NCBI RefSeq assembly: GCF_000340215.1
Contig: NW_006921537.1
Span: forward strand, 1,577,011 to 1,641,010
Length of the DNA: 64,000 bases
Source: Pseudocercospora fijiensis CIRAD86
Taxonomy: Eukaryota > Ascomycota > Dothideomycetes > Mycosphaerellales > Mycosphaerellaceae
Direction: 5' to 3'
A model generated the notes under the pieces. The model was not told the origin of the DNA and searched no databases. It saw only the letters and a list, made by a program, of their open reading frames with translations. Position numbers and translations under genes: made by a program. Positions 11,300-23,159 of this stretch are shown one piece after another; the first letter of the stretch is position 1, and each line of letters opens with the position of its first letter.

Positions 11300-14229
11300 C
11301 GAAGGTGCATTTAGAGGGTTTGCAGTACAAGCTATAGGCCTATAGGCGGTCGAGTACCTTACGTATAGCGGCCTAATATTCCGCAATGTTAGGTAAGTAT
11401 ATATAGACTAGGATATCGTCTAGATAGACTACGTAGAGGTAGTCTAATAGGCCTAATAGGGCCCGGTTAATATAGGACTAGAATGTTATAGAGGCATTAG
11501 CTAGGCCGAATAGTATAACTAAGTACTTAAAATAGCTATAGCGAGTGTAGAAGGCTGTCTTCTATTTATTACCCTTACGAATGCGAATGCGGTAATAGGC
11601 GTCCTTAATGTCTAATATAGTATAGAAGTAGGCGCTAGAAAGGCGATCGAGGGTCTTATTAATAAGCGGAAGTAGACAGCGGTCCTTAATAGTAACAGTA
11701 TTAAGCCCTCTATAATTAATATATAAACGTAGGCTACTATCCTTCTTAGGAACAAATAGGATTAGTATACTAGCAGGGCTGTTGCTATACTAAATTCGAC
11801 TATTAGCTAGGTTCTTATCTAGGTACTTACGTAGTATAGCAAGTTCTCGTTTACTAAGGTTATAGAGGGGCCTAAAAGGAACCTCTTTACTCTCTATAAT
11901 ATTAATCTTATAATCCGTCTCTTTAAATATAGGCAATGTCGATACTAGGTAGTGTTTAAACACATTAATATAGGTCTCTCGAATAGGCTCTAGTATACGA
12001 GCAAGCTAATTAGGGTCTATACTATTAGGGGGCATAGGTTCTTCGTTATTACTACCGAGTAGGTCGGTAGTCGGGTTAGCTAAGGCGGAGGCTAGTATTA
12101 GGTTGCTAATAAATAGGACCCTAATATCGTTAGGGCACTCGCTAGTATTAATGTATTTAATGTCCTCTTTCCTAGCGATCCTAAATCGCTACTATTAGCT
12201 GCCTAGGTCTATAGCTACGGCGTAGTGCTTAAGAATAGGGTTGCCGATAACAATAGTAGCTCCCCTATATAGGTTGTCTATATCTACGGCGTAGATAGTA
12301 AAGTCTAGTAGACGTTCATTTCCGAGGTCGTCCTTTAGAACTATAGGAATATAGTAGGCCCTATAGGTTAAGTGCCGAGCGTTATTAAACTAAGTAAGGG
12401 TTAGCAGGTTAGTCCTAGGCAATTATCGAAGGTCTAATTGCTTAGCTAGGCGATAGCTAATAAGGGCACTAACTGAATTTCCTAGGTCTAGTATAACCTT
12501 AGTTTTATAGTTAGCTCTATACGTGTCCTATATAAGATAGGTACGTATAATAGCTAGCACAATGTCGATAGTTTTACGCTATACGAGGCTAACAGTTAGT
12601 ACGGCGCTTACTCTTTTTTCGAAGGTTGGCCTATAGGGGTAGCGTTAGCCGCTAAGAGGTACTTTCGATGCTTAGTAGTAGTACGGTCGATTCGGGCCTA
12701 GTCCTTAGGTTTATCGCATTAGCCTAGTAGATAGCTAGTACTATTACAATTAAAGCACTTCAATCCGGTTAGGGGATTGCTATAGCTACTATTACTGCTA
12801 TTATTAGTTAAGCGATTAGCATTGTAGGGATACGAGCCCCTTCTACGGCCCCTATTATAGCCTCCTCTATATAGCCGTCGGCTACGGCCTCTTCTACGGT
12901 CGTTGTTACTATTCCTATTATTAGCATTATTGTTCTAGTAGGAGCCTTAGTTTCTACTACGGCTACGGTTGCTAGCGGCTAGTCGTATCTTAGATTCTAA
13001 CCGTTACTAAAGCTAGACTATACGCTCTACGGTTTCGACTTCTACTATAAATTAAATGCGTATAAGATTAGCCTATTTAAACACACGACGGCGGTCTAAT
13101 TTAAGGACTAGTTCCTATCTCAGTTTAGGTCGTATCTTAGATATCTAGATAGAGTCGGTTTTAGGTAGCAAATCGTCCTTAAGGGTCTTTAGATAGGCCT
13201 TAAAGGATCGAGAGGTTTAGTCGGCCTTTTGTTTAGCACGTAGGTATTAGTCTTAGGCGTATTATTGCCTTAGTATAGGGTTTCTAAGGGTGTCTAGCAT
13301 AATAGTCTTATAGGTTTTCTACTAAATAGCGGTCTAATCGTTAAGGGAGTCGAAATAGTTATCCTACGTACGCTTTAGGTCGCTATTAATGTACTATATA
13401 GTATAGACAACTAAGGAATAGTTATCTAGCAGCGCTCTCGGTACATTGCGCTAGTTAAGCTTACAGTTACGAATATAGTTATTGTATTGCTTCCGACTAG
13501 AGCTATTAAATACGGTATAGTCCTTAAGTTTAGCATCCTTCTTCTAGACTAGGACTAATAGTAAGGAAGGCCCTACTATCGGCTTAGTATTAGTTGTTAG
13601 GGCCTCCTAAAGGCGGCGGATTTCAAGGAGGTTGTCCTTTAGCTATTGTTCTTAACGTAGAGTAGCGAGCCTGTTTTAGGTAGCCTCTTAAAGTCTCCCT
13701 AATAGTTGAGGGCTAAAGGCTAGTTAGCTATATCGTCGATTAATAATATTATTAAGAATATCGTTAATAGGCAATTCCGGATCGTTACCTAGAATTACAG
13801 GTTCTTCTTTAGTAGGCTCTCCGGTAGGCTCTTTAGTAGGAGGCACTTTAGTAGGTACTCTAGTAGGCACTTTAGTAGGCACTATACTACTAGCGTTATC
13901 GTTGCTAGCGCTGCTAGCGGCGCCGCGATTGTTGTTTCGTAATAAGCCGGCTATTATAATAAGGGGTAGTACTAATAATATATTATAGCCCCTTATAGTA
14001 CAGATATAGCGGAATTAGCGAGTATCGGTCTAATATACTTAACTTAGTATAATAGGCCGTATAGAAGGCCTTGCTTAATAATTAGTACGGTTGTTTTAAT
14101 AGAGTAGTACGTATAGGTCCCGTTCTTCGGGCGTAATATAGTTAAATCGATAGTTTCCGTAGCTATACCGCTAAAGGCTTGAAATAAGGACTATCTAGCT
14201 ACTACCCTTAAAGGGTAGATCGAATACTA

Positions 14230-14427
14230 TATAAGAAGGGTTATATTAGCAGGTAGATAGGGTAGTAGTGAATTAGTGTAGTATTCGATAGAGATCTAAG
14301 AGGAGAGGGAGGAAGGCAGGTAAGTTATTCTAACGCTAAGCGCTAAGCCCTACCTAAGGTACTAAGACCCTAGCTTTACTTAAGCCTAGTTATATATTAA
14401 TTACGTATAACCTCTTTAGTCCTAACA
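14230..14427 (-). repeat. 5' LTR of the outer Gypsy element
   Basis: This segment of about 198 bp is the reverse complement of the LTRs at 30391-30587 and 42276-42472. On the minus strand it begins TGTTAGGAC, keeping the canonical TG start that is mutated to TA in the other copies. Its inner end reads CTTATA, where CA has become TA. The base beyond 14427 belongs to an unrelated RIP-mutated gene, so this is the element's outer boundary. Confidence 0.85.
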
Positions 14428-15834
14428 ATTCTAGACATATTCGCCCTTCTAAATAGCCTTAGAAATCTCTATAAGGGCGGCTTCGTACTAGGGGAAGTAA
14501 TTCTCGCTAACTTCCTTTATACTACGGTTACGCTAGCAAGTAGACTCGCCTGCCTTCTTAAATTGCGGACAGTCCTTACGGCTATAGAGCTACTTATTGA
14601 ATATCTTATAGTCTAGTCGTCTAGTTAACTTAATCTTAGCAATAATAGCGCTAGTATTCCTTATTTAAACGCTATCCGGATTCTTCTTTAACTTCTTACT
14701 ACTACTACTAGCTTTGCCTCGGCTTCTAGCTACTACTAGTTGCTTAGGCTTTATATAGAAATCGAGACTAATAAAGGGCTTCTTTCGACCTGTTTTAACT
14801 AGGTTAATTGTATAGTCGAGAGCTTATCGATAAACGAAGTCGCCGTCGATATCGTCGCCTACTTAGTACTAGTCGCTAATAAACGCATTCTTCGAGCCGT
14901 CCGCGCTAGCGCGTATTACAATACGATAAGGCCGCTAATAGCTATTTAACTAGCTAAACTTCGCCGCCTACGTATATCTATCCTATGCCTCTTTGTCTCT
15001 CGTAGTAAGGAAGCTTACTACCTTCGTAGTAAGCGACCGAGTAGTACCCTTCTTAGCCGGATTAAATACAGTCTATTATCTAGTATAGTAGAAGATCTTA
15101 GGCTTATTATTAGAGTTAAAAGAGCTAGGAGTAGTAATAGGAATATTGCCGGCGGTAAGAGCGGACACGCTACTAGTAGTAGTAGTAGCCTCCTATACTA
15201 TATTAAAGGAAGAGAAGGTAGTAATAGAGGCGGAGGAAGAAACAGCTATTTTACTAGGTATAACGTTACTATTATCCTCTACCGGCGGTACTACGGTCTC
15301 CTTACTTTGTGTTTCCGAGGGGCCCTCGATTAGATTAGGCTCTATTACGGTAGTCTTCTTACTCTTCTTACTAGCGCTAGACCTACTCTTAGAGCTACTC
15401 TTTACCTACTAAGTCGAGTTAGGTCTTTGTCTTATTAGCGGCGGACTAATAGGCTTCTAGAGAGACTGTAATACCTTCTTCTTTAACTTAGTAGAGGCGG
15501 TTAACTCGTCGTCTAATCGCGCTAGAGATATACTAGTATTGCTACGAGTCGACCTAGTTGCTATTATTGCTAGAATTTAGTAGAAATCGATAGAAATACG
15601 CGTACGAGGCTCGAATAGACGATTATCCTCTAGTTAAGTACGATAGACGGGACAATTAGCGTGTTTCTATATACAAATACCCCTATATAGCTCAATCTGC
15701 GGAGGAGGCGGCTCTACGGGCTATACTAATAAGCGACTTTAAATCTATAGTAGGCTCCTAGGAAAGTTATCTACGGAGGGGTATAGTATTAAAAACTTCC
15801 GTAACAATATATTCTATACTATATAGAAACACAT
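14428..15834 (-). pseudogene. Unidentified RIP-mutated gene of about 469 codons, truncated by Gypsy insertion
   Basis: On the minus strand an ATG at 15834 opens a frame that can be followed without any frameshift to the Gypsy LTR at 14427, with roughly 25 internal stops, all TAG or TAA and none TGA. That is what RIP does to an intact coding sequence. The start reads MCFYIV; a proline-rich PVEPPPPQ and a Cys-containing YRGICI and HANCPVYR segment follow. The middle third (about 15450-15100) is rich in Ser, Thr and Lys, and the C-terminal third is basic with a folded look (GDDIDGDFVYR, TGRKKPFISLDFY). I do not recognise the family. Since RIP acts on duplicated DNA, the gene was probably repeated in the genome, either as part of a transposon or as a duplicated host gene. 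The C-terminus is cut by the outer Gypsy. Confidence 0.6.
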
Positions 15835-15959
15835 ATTAGTTAAACCGCTGCGACGTAACGATTCCGCTAGTACTAATATTTTCGTAATATAACGAGGCGC
15901 TACCTCGCTATCGCTAAAATAAGTCCCGCGACGCGTCCGATTAAAACAAACTAGCGACT

Positions 15960-18230
15960 AATAATACTAAAACTATACTATACCGACCTGTTATTAGATA
16001 ATACAACTATTATTACGAAGCACTACTACGACCTCGGAGTATAGTTAAAGGGCGAGCCTAGAAAGAGCAGACCGACTAAACAAGACGCGCTTCGAATGCT
16101 AGATAAACTAGTAGAGCTCTACCTAAACTACGCGTCCTAAGTAAATAACTACGCGACGAACGATATTAGCAAAATGCTATATAACATTTAAGCGAGAATA
16201 ATTGCTTCGGCAGCGATAGGGAAGGAGACTCTCTACTACGTACGGACTAGCCCTCGCGGTAATGCCCTCGTAGTCCGTAAATCTACTTAAGCCGTATAGA
16301 AGGCGGTCCTCTCTTTATAGAGCTTATACCTCGGCTAAGGGGGAAGAATAAACGAACAATTATTAGTATACTCCCTACGAATTCGAATACCCGACCTAGC
16401 AATATAGAAAGCCCTCCGGACAGCCGACTAAGAACTATATAAGATGCTCTCCCTAATTAATAAGAACGCCCGAAACTAGGGAGTCTAAGCATAGGTAGTA
16501 GTAGCTAAACAACTACTATTAGGCGACCTAGAACTACACTTCGATAGCTACGCGGAGAGAGAGTAATTTATACGACAATCGGCACCGTTTTTAAATAGAC
16601 TAGGCTTAGGAACTACTATTATTACCTATACCTACCTACTAGTCGTCTATAGTATACTAATACGTACAATTAGTATATATACGGCAGGCAAGCAAAAGGC
16701 TATTAAGGAAATCCTCCTATAGAACAGTATAGCTATACTAAACGGAGCGATTACCTATATCGGCTAGCTAGTTAAAACTAGGGCGAATAGCAAACCGACC
16801 TTATTAATCGTTCTATACTTTACCCGCGCTTTAGACGCTAATAAGGTACTCGGACAAGGCCTACGATAGTGTAGTAGCCTATACGTAGCCGAAATCTATA
16901 AGCTAGGCGCGAGAATCTAGTAGTGCTTTAAATGCTAAATATACGGTTATAACGGAACCCGGTACCGCACGCTAGATCGATGCCTACTATATACTAGGCT
17001 ATATAAGAAGGAGGCTTGCCCGCTAGGTACACTACTGTACTACGCACTATGTGCTAGGCTATATATAGCATTTAGCGAGGGCTGCCCCGAGAGGAGGAAG
17101 GCTAAAGTAAAGGCGGCGAAGAGCTGTAAATACCGTATAAGGTTTAACGTTCCTGCTAAGGAACAACTAATAGGAAAGTAGGGCATTCGAGTAGTAGAAG
17201 TAGGCGACTAGCGAGACCCGGAAAATAGCTAAGCTAAGACGCTAGGGGTATAATTAAAACAGACCGGCTATATTATACTATCCGACTCGGACCTATAAAG
17301 TAACTAGGACCTACCGGAGAGGCTCTATTCGGACATAGGTAAACAACGCGTCTAACGCGTCTCGGACCCTAGCGGTAGTATAGCAAAAGCAACAGCTCCC
17401 GTACTAAGCACTAAAGCAAATTTGACGTCTTTATCGCTAACTCTAGCCGTACTAATACCCCGCCTAACGTAGACGTAGAGGGAAACCTAGCTAGAAGCTA
17501 TACCTGTTTTCACCGATCCTAAAGACTACTACTAGGAGCGCCCGTTAACGACTATAGTAGGAACACTAAAGAAAGGCAATATACCGCTTTTACCGCTCTC
17601 CTACTTAAAGACCCGTATCCGAGACCTTCGGGCTAAAGCTAAAGTATTTAAAGACCTTATTTAAGCCGAGCAGGTCCGGGAACGCGCTAAATTACGAAAG
17701 AGAAAGCAACTATTTAACGAGGACCCCCTTTAGCAGTATACTAACGGCTAGTAATCTAGCGCGGACTTAGGCGACTCTATCGGCGATATTAATATACTTA
17801 AATTACTTAAGGGCGGTAGAGGTAAAAGAACTAAGACCCTTATACCGAGTAGCTAATAGGTAGCGGCGCTTATCGCTAAAAAGAAAGCTAATAGCCTAAA
17901 ACGCAAGAAAGTAGCTACCTCCTCTTCGGACAAAGAGAACGAACTACTAACGAAGAAAGTCGCTAGAATTACCCGGTAGTTAACTAAAACGCCCGTTTAT
18001 ACCTTACCGAAGAAAGTCCTTATAGAAGACGAAGAATAGATGCTTAAACTAGTATAGGGAGACCCCCTACTAGGGGACGATAGCGATAGTAGCTCCGGCG
18101 ACAATAGTAGTAGTAGTAACGAGTCGACGGACTTACTAAATTAACCGGACAGTTACGACGACGTAATAGACCGGTAGGGCGGCTACTCTCGAAGACGCTA
18201 CGAATACTTTAGTATAATATAGCCGGCAGC
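15960..18230 (+). pseudogene. ORF1 (gag-like) of the RNase H-bearing LINE
   Basis: This is the degraded first open reading frame of the LINE at about 15900-23150. It would encode an RNA-binding nucleocapsid-like protein. The CFKC knuckle near 16924 and a Lys/Arg-rich C-terminal part near 17640-18000 (KRKQ, RKKVA) support this. The frame is broken by RIP stops, and its ends are estimates. Confidence 0.6.
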
Positions 18231-18239
18231 CTTTACCGG

Positions 18240-21200
18240 ATAGCCGCGCTCTTCGATAGTAATCAAATTTATAAATACGATATTATCGCTATTTAGGAGC
18301 CCTATCTAAATCGACAAAACGAAGGCTACGTAATAACCTACTACCTATAGAAGGACCTCTTCTAGCTACTCTTCTTAGGAAAGCCGGACGTACGAGTAGC
18401 TACTTTCGTAACTAAATATTAGGATACAAGCGAATAGATAACTTATCTTACTAAGGAATACGTTTACAAAATAACTATCCGGTCGGGGCTACAAACGGTA
18501 ACAGTAATTAATACCTACTAACCGCCGATTAACAATAATTCTACGGTAATTTAATACCTCTACTAGTATATTATAAGGTATACGATAATAGTTAGGGATT
18601 TTAACGCCTACTATTAAGACTAGATGCTAGACCGACCGAATAACGCTAGGGGTAGGCACCTTGCCTAACTAACTTAGGACTACTATTTAGTTTAGGTAGT
18701 CCCCCGCGGCTAAACTATACGAATTAACCCGCGAGACGGGGGCACATCTACCCTCGATTTAGTCTTTTACTCGCTAACGGTAATATACCGCAACCTTTTA
18801 GTTAGTACTAAATACGACTAGGATTTAGACTATCTCCTAATCGAATCGACCTTTATCTTCGCCGATCTCCTATTAAATTAGAAGGAAGAATCCCGAAAGA
18901 AATAGAAGGATACCGACATTTACGCCCTATCCGCTTGCCTCCGCTAGCTCTAGGTACTAACAATATAAGAGCTAGACACCCTAGAGAGGCTAGATAAATG
19001 TGTAATTAGACTTTAGGCTATCCTTTACTAAGCTATAAAGGAAGTAGTACCGACGGTTCGCTATACCGAGAGGTAGGACTAGGACCGGATAGAAATTAGG
19101 CTTTACCTAGCTCCGCTAGGAGATAAGACGACTAAAACGACACCTCCGACGCTATTAAATTACCGAGGGACCTAAGTACGAAGAATACCGGCTACTATAT
19201 AAAGAATATAAGCAGAAAATCCGAGCCTAGAAGCGTAAGAGCTTTAGGCAAGACATAGTAGTATGCGACAACAACCTGCTACGCCTATAGAAAGTAATTA
19301 AATAGAAGTCTAACTAGGGGTGCCCGCGAACCTTACACTTTCCGACAATGTAGTATAACGGCCAATCGGTTACCTCTAGTTACGACAAAGCTAAACTCCT
19401 CGAGGCCGCCTTCTTTCTAATATAGAGGCAGGCAGACCTAACCGATATTACGCCGGATTTTACCTACCCTAAGCTAATCCCCTACCCGCCGATTACCCTC
19501 TACGAGGTAGCGTTAGCGGTAAAGAAGATAGCTACTAGCAAAGCACTAGGACCCGACAGAATCCCGGCGGAGATAATTAAGAAAGCCTTGCTATACCTAC
19601 TACTATTTAATAAAGACCTATCCGATCCCGACTATAAGTCCGAATTAGATAACGAAGACACTCCCCTATCTAGCAGCGGCAGCTCTAACTATATCGCTAA
19701 CACTACGGCGAGCGCTCGCTAACTAAGGGATAAGGAGAATATTAGACTAATACCGTTCTACGCATACTTAACGGCCCTCTTTAATGTATCTCTAAAGCTC
19801 GGCTACTACCTATAAGCGCTACGAACATCTACGACGGTCGCCCTTTAAAAGCTAGGTAAAGACCCGATAATACCGAAGGGATACCGACCGATTGCATTGC
19901 TTAATATAATCGGCAAATGCTTAGAAAGCATTATTATAGAGAGAATGCACTAGGCATTCGAAACCTAGCAAATCCTCCCGACTAGCTATTTTAGAGGCAG
20001 AAAGGGCTACGTAATAGATAAGGCCCTTTACTCCCTAATCGAACCGATAGCCGACTTATAGTAATAAGGCGGTAAAGCCTCCGCACTAGCACTCGATATC
20101 TCCGGCGCTTTTAACTACGTCTCGCATTAAAGGCTACTTTATAATATACGCAGACGCCGCCTAGGCGGCGAGCTAGCTAAATAGACATAGAGCTTCCTTA
20201 TAGGCCGGAGAATACGCCTACGATTACCGGACATTATAGCACCGGAAGCAGAGGTTACCGTCGGGATACTATAGGGCTCGCCGCTTTTACTACTACTTTT
20301 CGTAATCTTTAACGCAGATCTAGTTAAGCAAACGAGTGCGGTCGAGAACAATATATTAGTAGCCTAGATTAACGACGTAACTATGCTAGTTACCGGCCCG
20401 ATAGCAGAGGCGGTTAAAAGGGTAATAAAAGAGTTAGTTACTATCTGCGAGAGATAGTTAGCGCAATACGCAGCTATCTTTATACCGGCTAAGTTCTAAC
20501 TTATCTACTTCTACGCCCTAGGTACCCGCTACTAAACGATAAGAGACTCCGCCTTTACTATCGAATTTTAAGGGACAATTATCTAACCTACGGCAGCGGT
20601 TAAAATACTCGGAGTTACGCTAGACTTACGGCTAACATTCGCGGTATACCGAAAGGATATTAAAGCTAAAGCTATAAAGAAAACTAACGTTATCGCTATA
20701 CTAAACAAATCCTTATAGGGAGCCTCGCTAATAGCAGTACGGCGAGCCTACCTAGCGACTATCCGACCCCTTCTTATATATAGTGCTTTAGTCTAGTACC
20801 GACCTAGCACGGCGGATGCAAAGAAAGTAGTAAAGCTTATTAATTCTATTTAGCACCTAGCAGCCTATTAGATCGCCGGCGCCTTTAAAACGACCTTATA
20901 AGTAGCACTATATACTAAGCTATATATTAAACTAGCTAAGGTATACCTCTAATTAGTATGCCTCTGTACTTTTATTAGAATAGCTAGTCGACTATATAGT
21001 ACTACACTTATTAAACGTACGGATACGGACGCACGCCGGAGATAGACTATACTACTCGCTTACTATAAACAAGCGTACCTAGTAGCAGGCGGCACGCTGC
21101 CGCTCTAAGTTTAATAAGTCTTTGTTAATACGCTATAGGGAGAATATCCGAATATAGCAATACTAGATAATACCGACGAAGCTATTCGAAGGCACGACGA

Positions 21201-23100
21201 GACCTCTCGGCTGCCTAGCATTTATATCTATACCGACGGATTACTTAAAGAAGACAAAAAGGGTAATAGTAAACTCGGCTGCTCGGCGGTGTTACTAGAC
21301 GGGAGAGTCTTCGAATCGAGACTACTCGGTATAGCCCCTTTCTTATTATCTTTCTACGTAGAAGTATATAGGCTTTTATTAGCACTCTAGTCGATTATTT
21401 ACTATAGTCTAGTTAAACCGGTTTATATCTATACCGATAATCGGGGACTCGTACAAAGAATTACCGATACTAACGCTAATATAGCATAGGACGCTATCCG
21501 GCAATTTTACGAGCTACGGCTATATATACTATGCCCTATCGCAATCTAATAGATACCCGGCTATTCGGGCATACTAGGCAATAAATTAGCGGACAAACTA
21601 GTAATAGAAGCCGCCGACAGAGCGCGACTAATTCATTTATCCCTAACCTATAACTATAAATAGGCAAAAGGACAAATCGACACCTTCCTTAAAGGTAAAT
21701 AGTAACTTAAATAGGTAGACGGCGACATAGGACGGAGTGTCTACCGACTATAGCTATATATAACTAAAGACGTCCTTTAGAGATACTAACAAGCTAGCCG
21801 GCCGATAGGAAGCATTATTACCTAAATGCGGATAGGAAAGATAGCCCTTAACTAATACCTCTATAGAATCGGAGTAGTAGGCAGCCTATTCTACGGCCTA
21901 TATATTAACGAGGATAATTACGAGCTATAACGCTAAACGCCTATATATATACTGCTCGAATGCCTACGACTAATTAAAGACAGAGACAATATATAGGCAG
22001 CCCTCGGTAAACGAATTACTAACCTTAACCTCCTTCTTAGTAACCTAGCGATAGTATAACAGGCAGCCCTATTACTACTAAAGGCGAAAGTCTTATAGCA
22101 GTTTAGGGTAGTCGATCCGGAACTCGTAGAATCTAAGCATAGCGACCTAATTAAAAAGCAAAGCGAGGCATTAAACTCTAAGAGAGAAGCTAAAGCCGCG
22201 AAGAAAGCCGCGAAATAGGTACGCTAGGCTTAGATAAAACGAAGATATGCGGAGGCTGCTAAGCAAGCAATTACTTAAGTATTACCGGGTCTAAGTTAAG
22301 CAGTATATAGTACTTATACACAAAGAACGTACTACCGTTCTAATTTAGTGCCGCTAAAGCGGCTATATAAGAGACATCCGCCTAGACCGTTAAAGCTACT
22401 ACTAATCTTTGCTAAAGCATACTATAAAAAAGAGACAAAGGGTTATAACTAGGCGATTAAGTATAACGAAGCTACTAGAGGGACTACCTACCGTTATAGG
22501 TCGCGGAAGGGCTTACGGACTGCGGTAGAAGGACACAAATCCTAGGTAACGAACGACTTACTATAATACGACTTAACGCGCCTAGCTTTATTACCTTGCA
22601 CCGCTCTAGACGCCTACTATTTTTAAACAGGCGGACTAGTCTATTAAGTCGATCCCCTAATAGCGCTATATACGCCTTCTAATACGCACTATACGCTAAC
22701 GAACCTAGTAGGCACCTAAGGGCAACTACGTATATACCGTAACGATAGTTAAATGCCGCGCGTACCCCTATTAGCGTAAATTAATACTACGCGCCGTATC
22801 TACTTATACGGCTACTTAACCGAACGTCTCGCTAGCTAGTAGGTATGCTAATAAAACTACTATCGAGCGGCTATTAACTAGAATAGCCCGGACATTAACA
22901 CTAACCTCTTTAAAGCCTATTACTACCGGGCGTACGGCTTATCGAAGCCGAGCTGCCCTATAGTGCTACTACTATCCTTAGACTCTGTATTTAAACTACT
23001 AATTAGGGTAGGTAGTGTACCTATCGCTTTAGGTAGTAGTAGAACAGACATTTATCTATAGTATACCGGTAACTAGGTAGCTTAATCCTGCTACTAGCAA
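18240..23100 (+). pseudogene. ORF2 (endonuclease, reverse transcriptase, RNase H) of LINE, with long 3' open extension
   Basis: The apurinic endonuclease, reverse transcriptase and RNase H domains occur in order. The endonuclease motif is in a different frame from the reverse transcriptase, so at least one indel separates them. From the reverse transcriptase on, one frame continues through RNase H and the terminal zinc-finger-like motif and then stays free of any stop other than TAG/TAA through a basic stretch (about 22130-22250, many Lys/Ala/Arg) to about 23000. That 1-kb extension matches no domain I recognise. Confidence 0.6.
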
Positions 23101-23159
23101 GCTAGTATATGTATACTATACTCCTAACTAAGCGAGCAACCCCCTAGTTATATAAGGAG

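Larger units (their letters stand above)
3569..14427 (-). mobile_element. Gypsy-type LTR retrotransposon, copy 1 (outer element), interrupted, RIP-inactivated
   Basis: This is a Ty3/Gypsy element read on the minus strand. Its 5' LTR is at 14230-14427 and its gag/pol runs down to 11305, is interrupted by another Gypsy (4598-11299), then continues at 4592-3569, where a LINE breaks it. On the minus strand a gag zinc knuckle starts CFNCN (about 12735-12765) and the reverse transcriptase box YLDDILVY lies at 11402-11437. Sequence at 3575-3630 still aligns with about 39370-39430 of the second copy in opposite orientation. The integrase end and 3' LTR lie left of the window. Frequent TAG/TAA stops from RIP make it non-functional. 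Confidence 0.88.
15900..23150 (+). mobile_element. LINE-type retrotransposon with RNase H (third LINE family member in window), RIP-inactivated
   Basis: This is a plus-strand non-LTR element of a different family from the two other LINEs. ORF1 (about 15960-18230) contains a CFKC knuckle (16924-16935) continuing as a C-C-H-C motif in which later residues became Tyr. ORF2 starts with an endonuclease (YDIIAI-x-EPYLN near 18276-18310), then reverse transcriptase (YRPIALLNIIGK near 19885-19920, LDISGAFN near 20092-20115, GSPLLLLLFVIF near 20275-20310, INDVTM near 20370), RNase H (IYTDG near 21228 to LGNKLADKL near 21575-21600) and a terminal zinc-finger-like motif near 21910-21965. Stops are TAG/TAA. 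Both ends are approximate; no target duplication was found. Confidence 0.8.

Noticed and set aside
15146..15412. Open plus-strand frame of 88 codons in RIP block 1
   Set aside because: It is the antisense of the RIP-mutated gene at 14428-15834; the product is a low-complexity Val/Leu/Thr chain expected from TA-rich sequence.
20139..20351. Minus-strand frame of 70 codons
   Set aside because: It is antisense to the reverse transcriptase of the LINE at 15900-23150.
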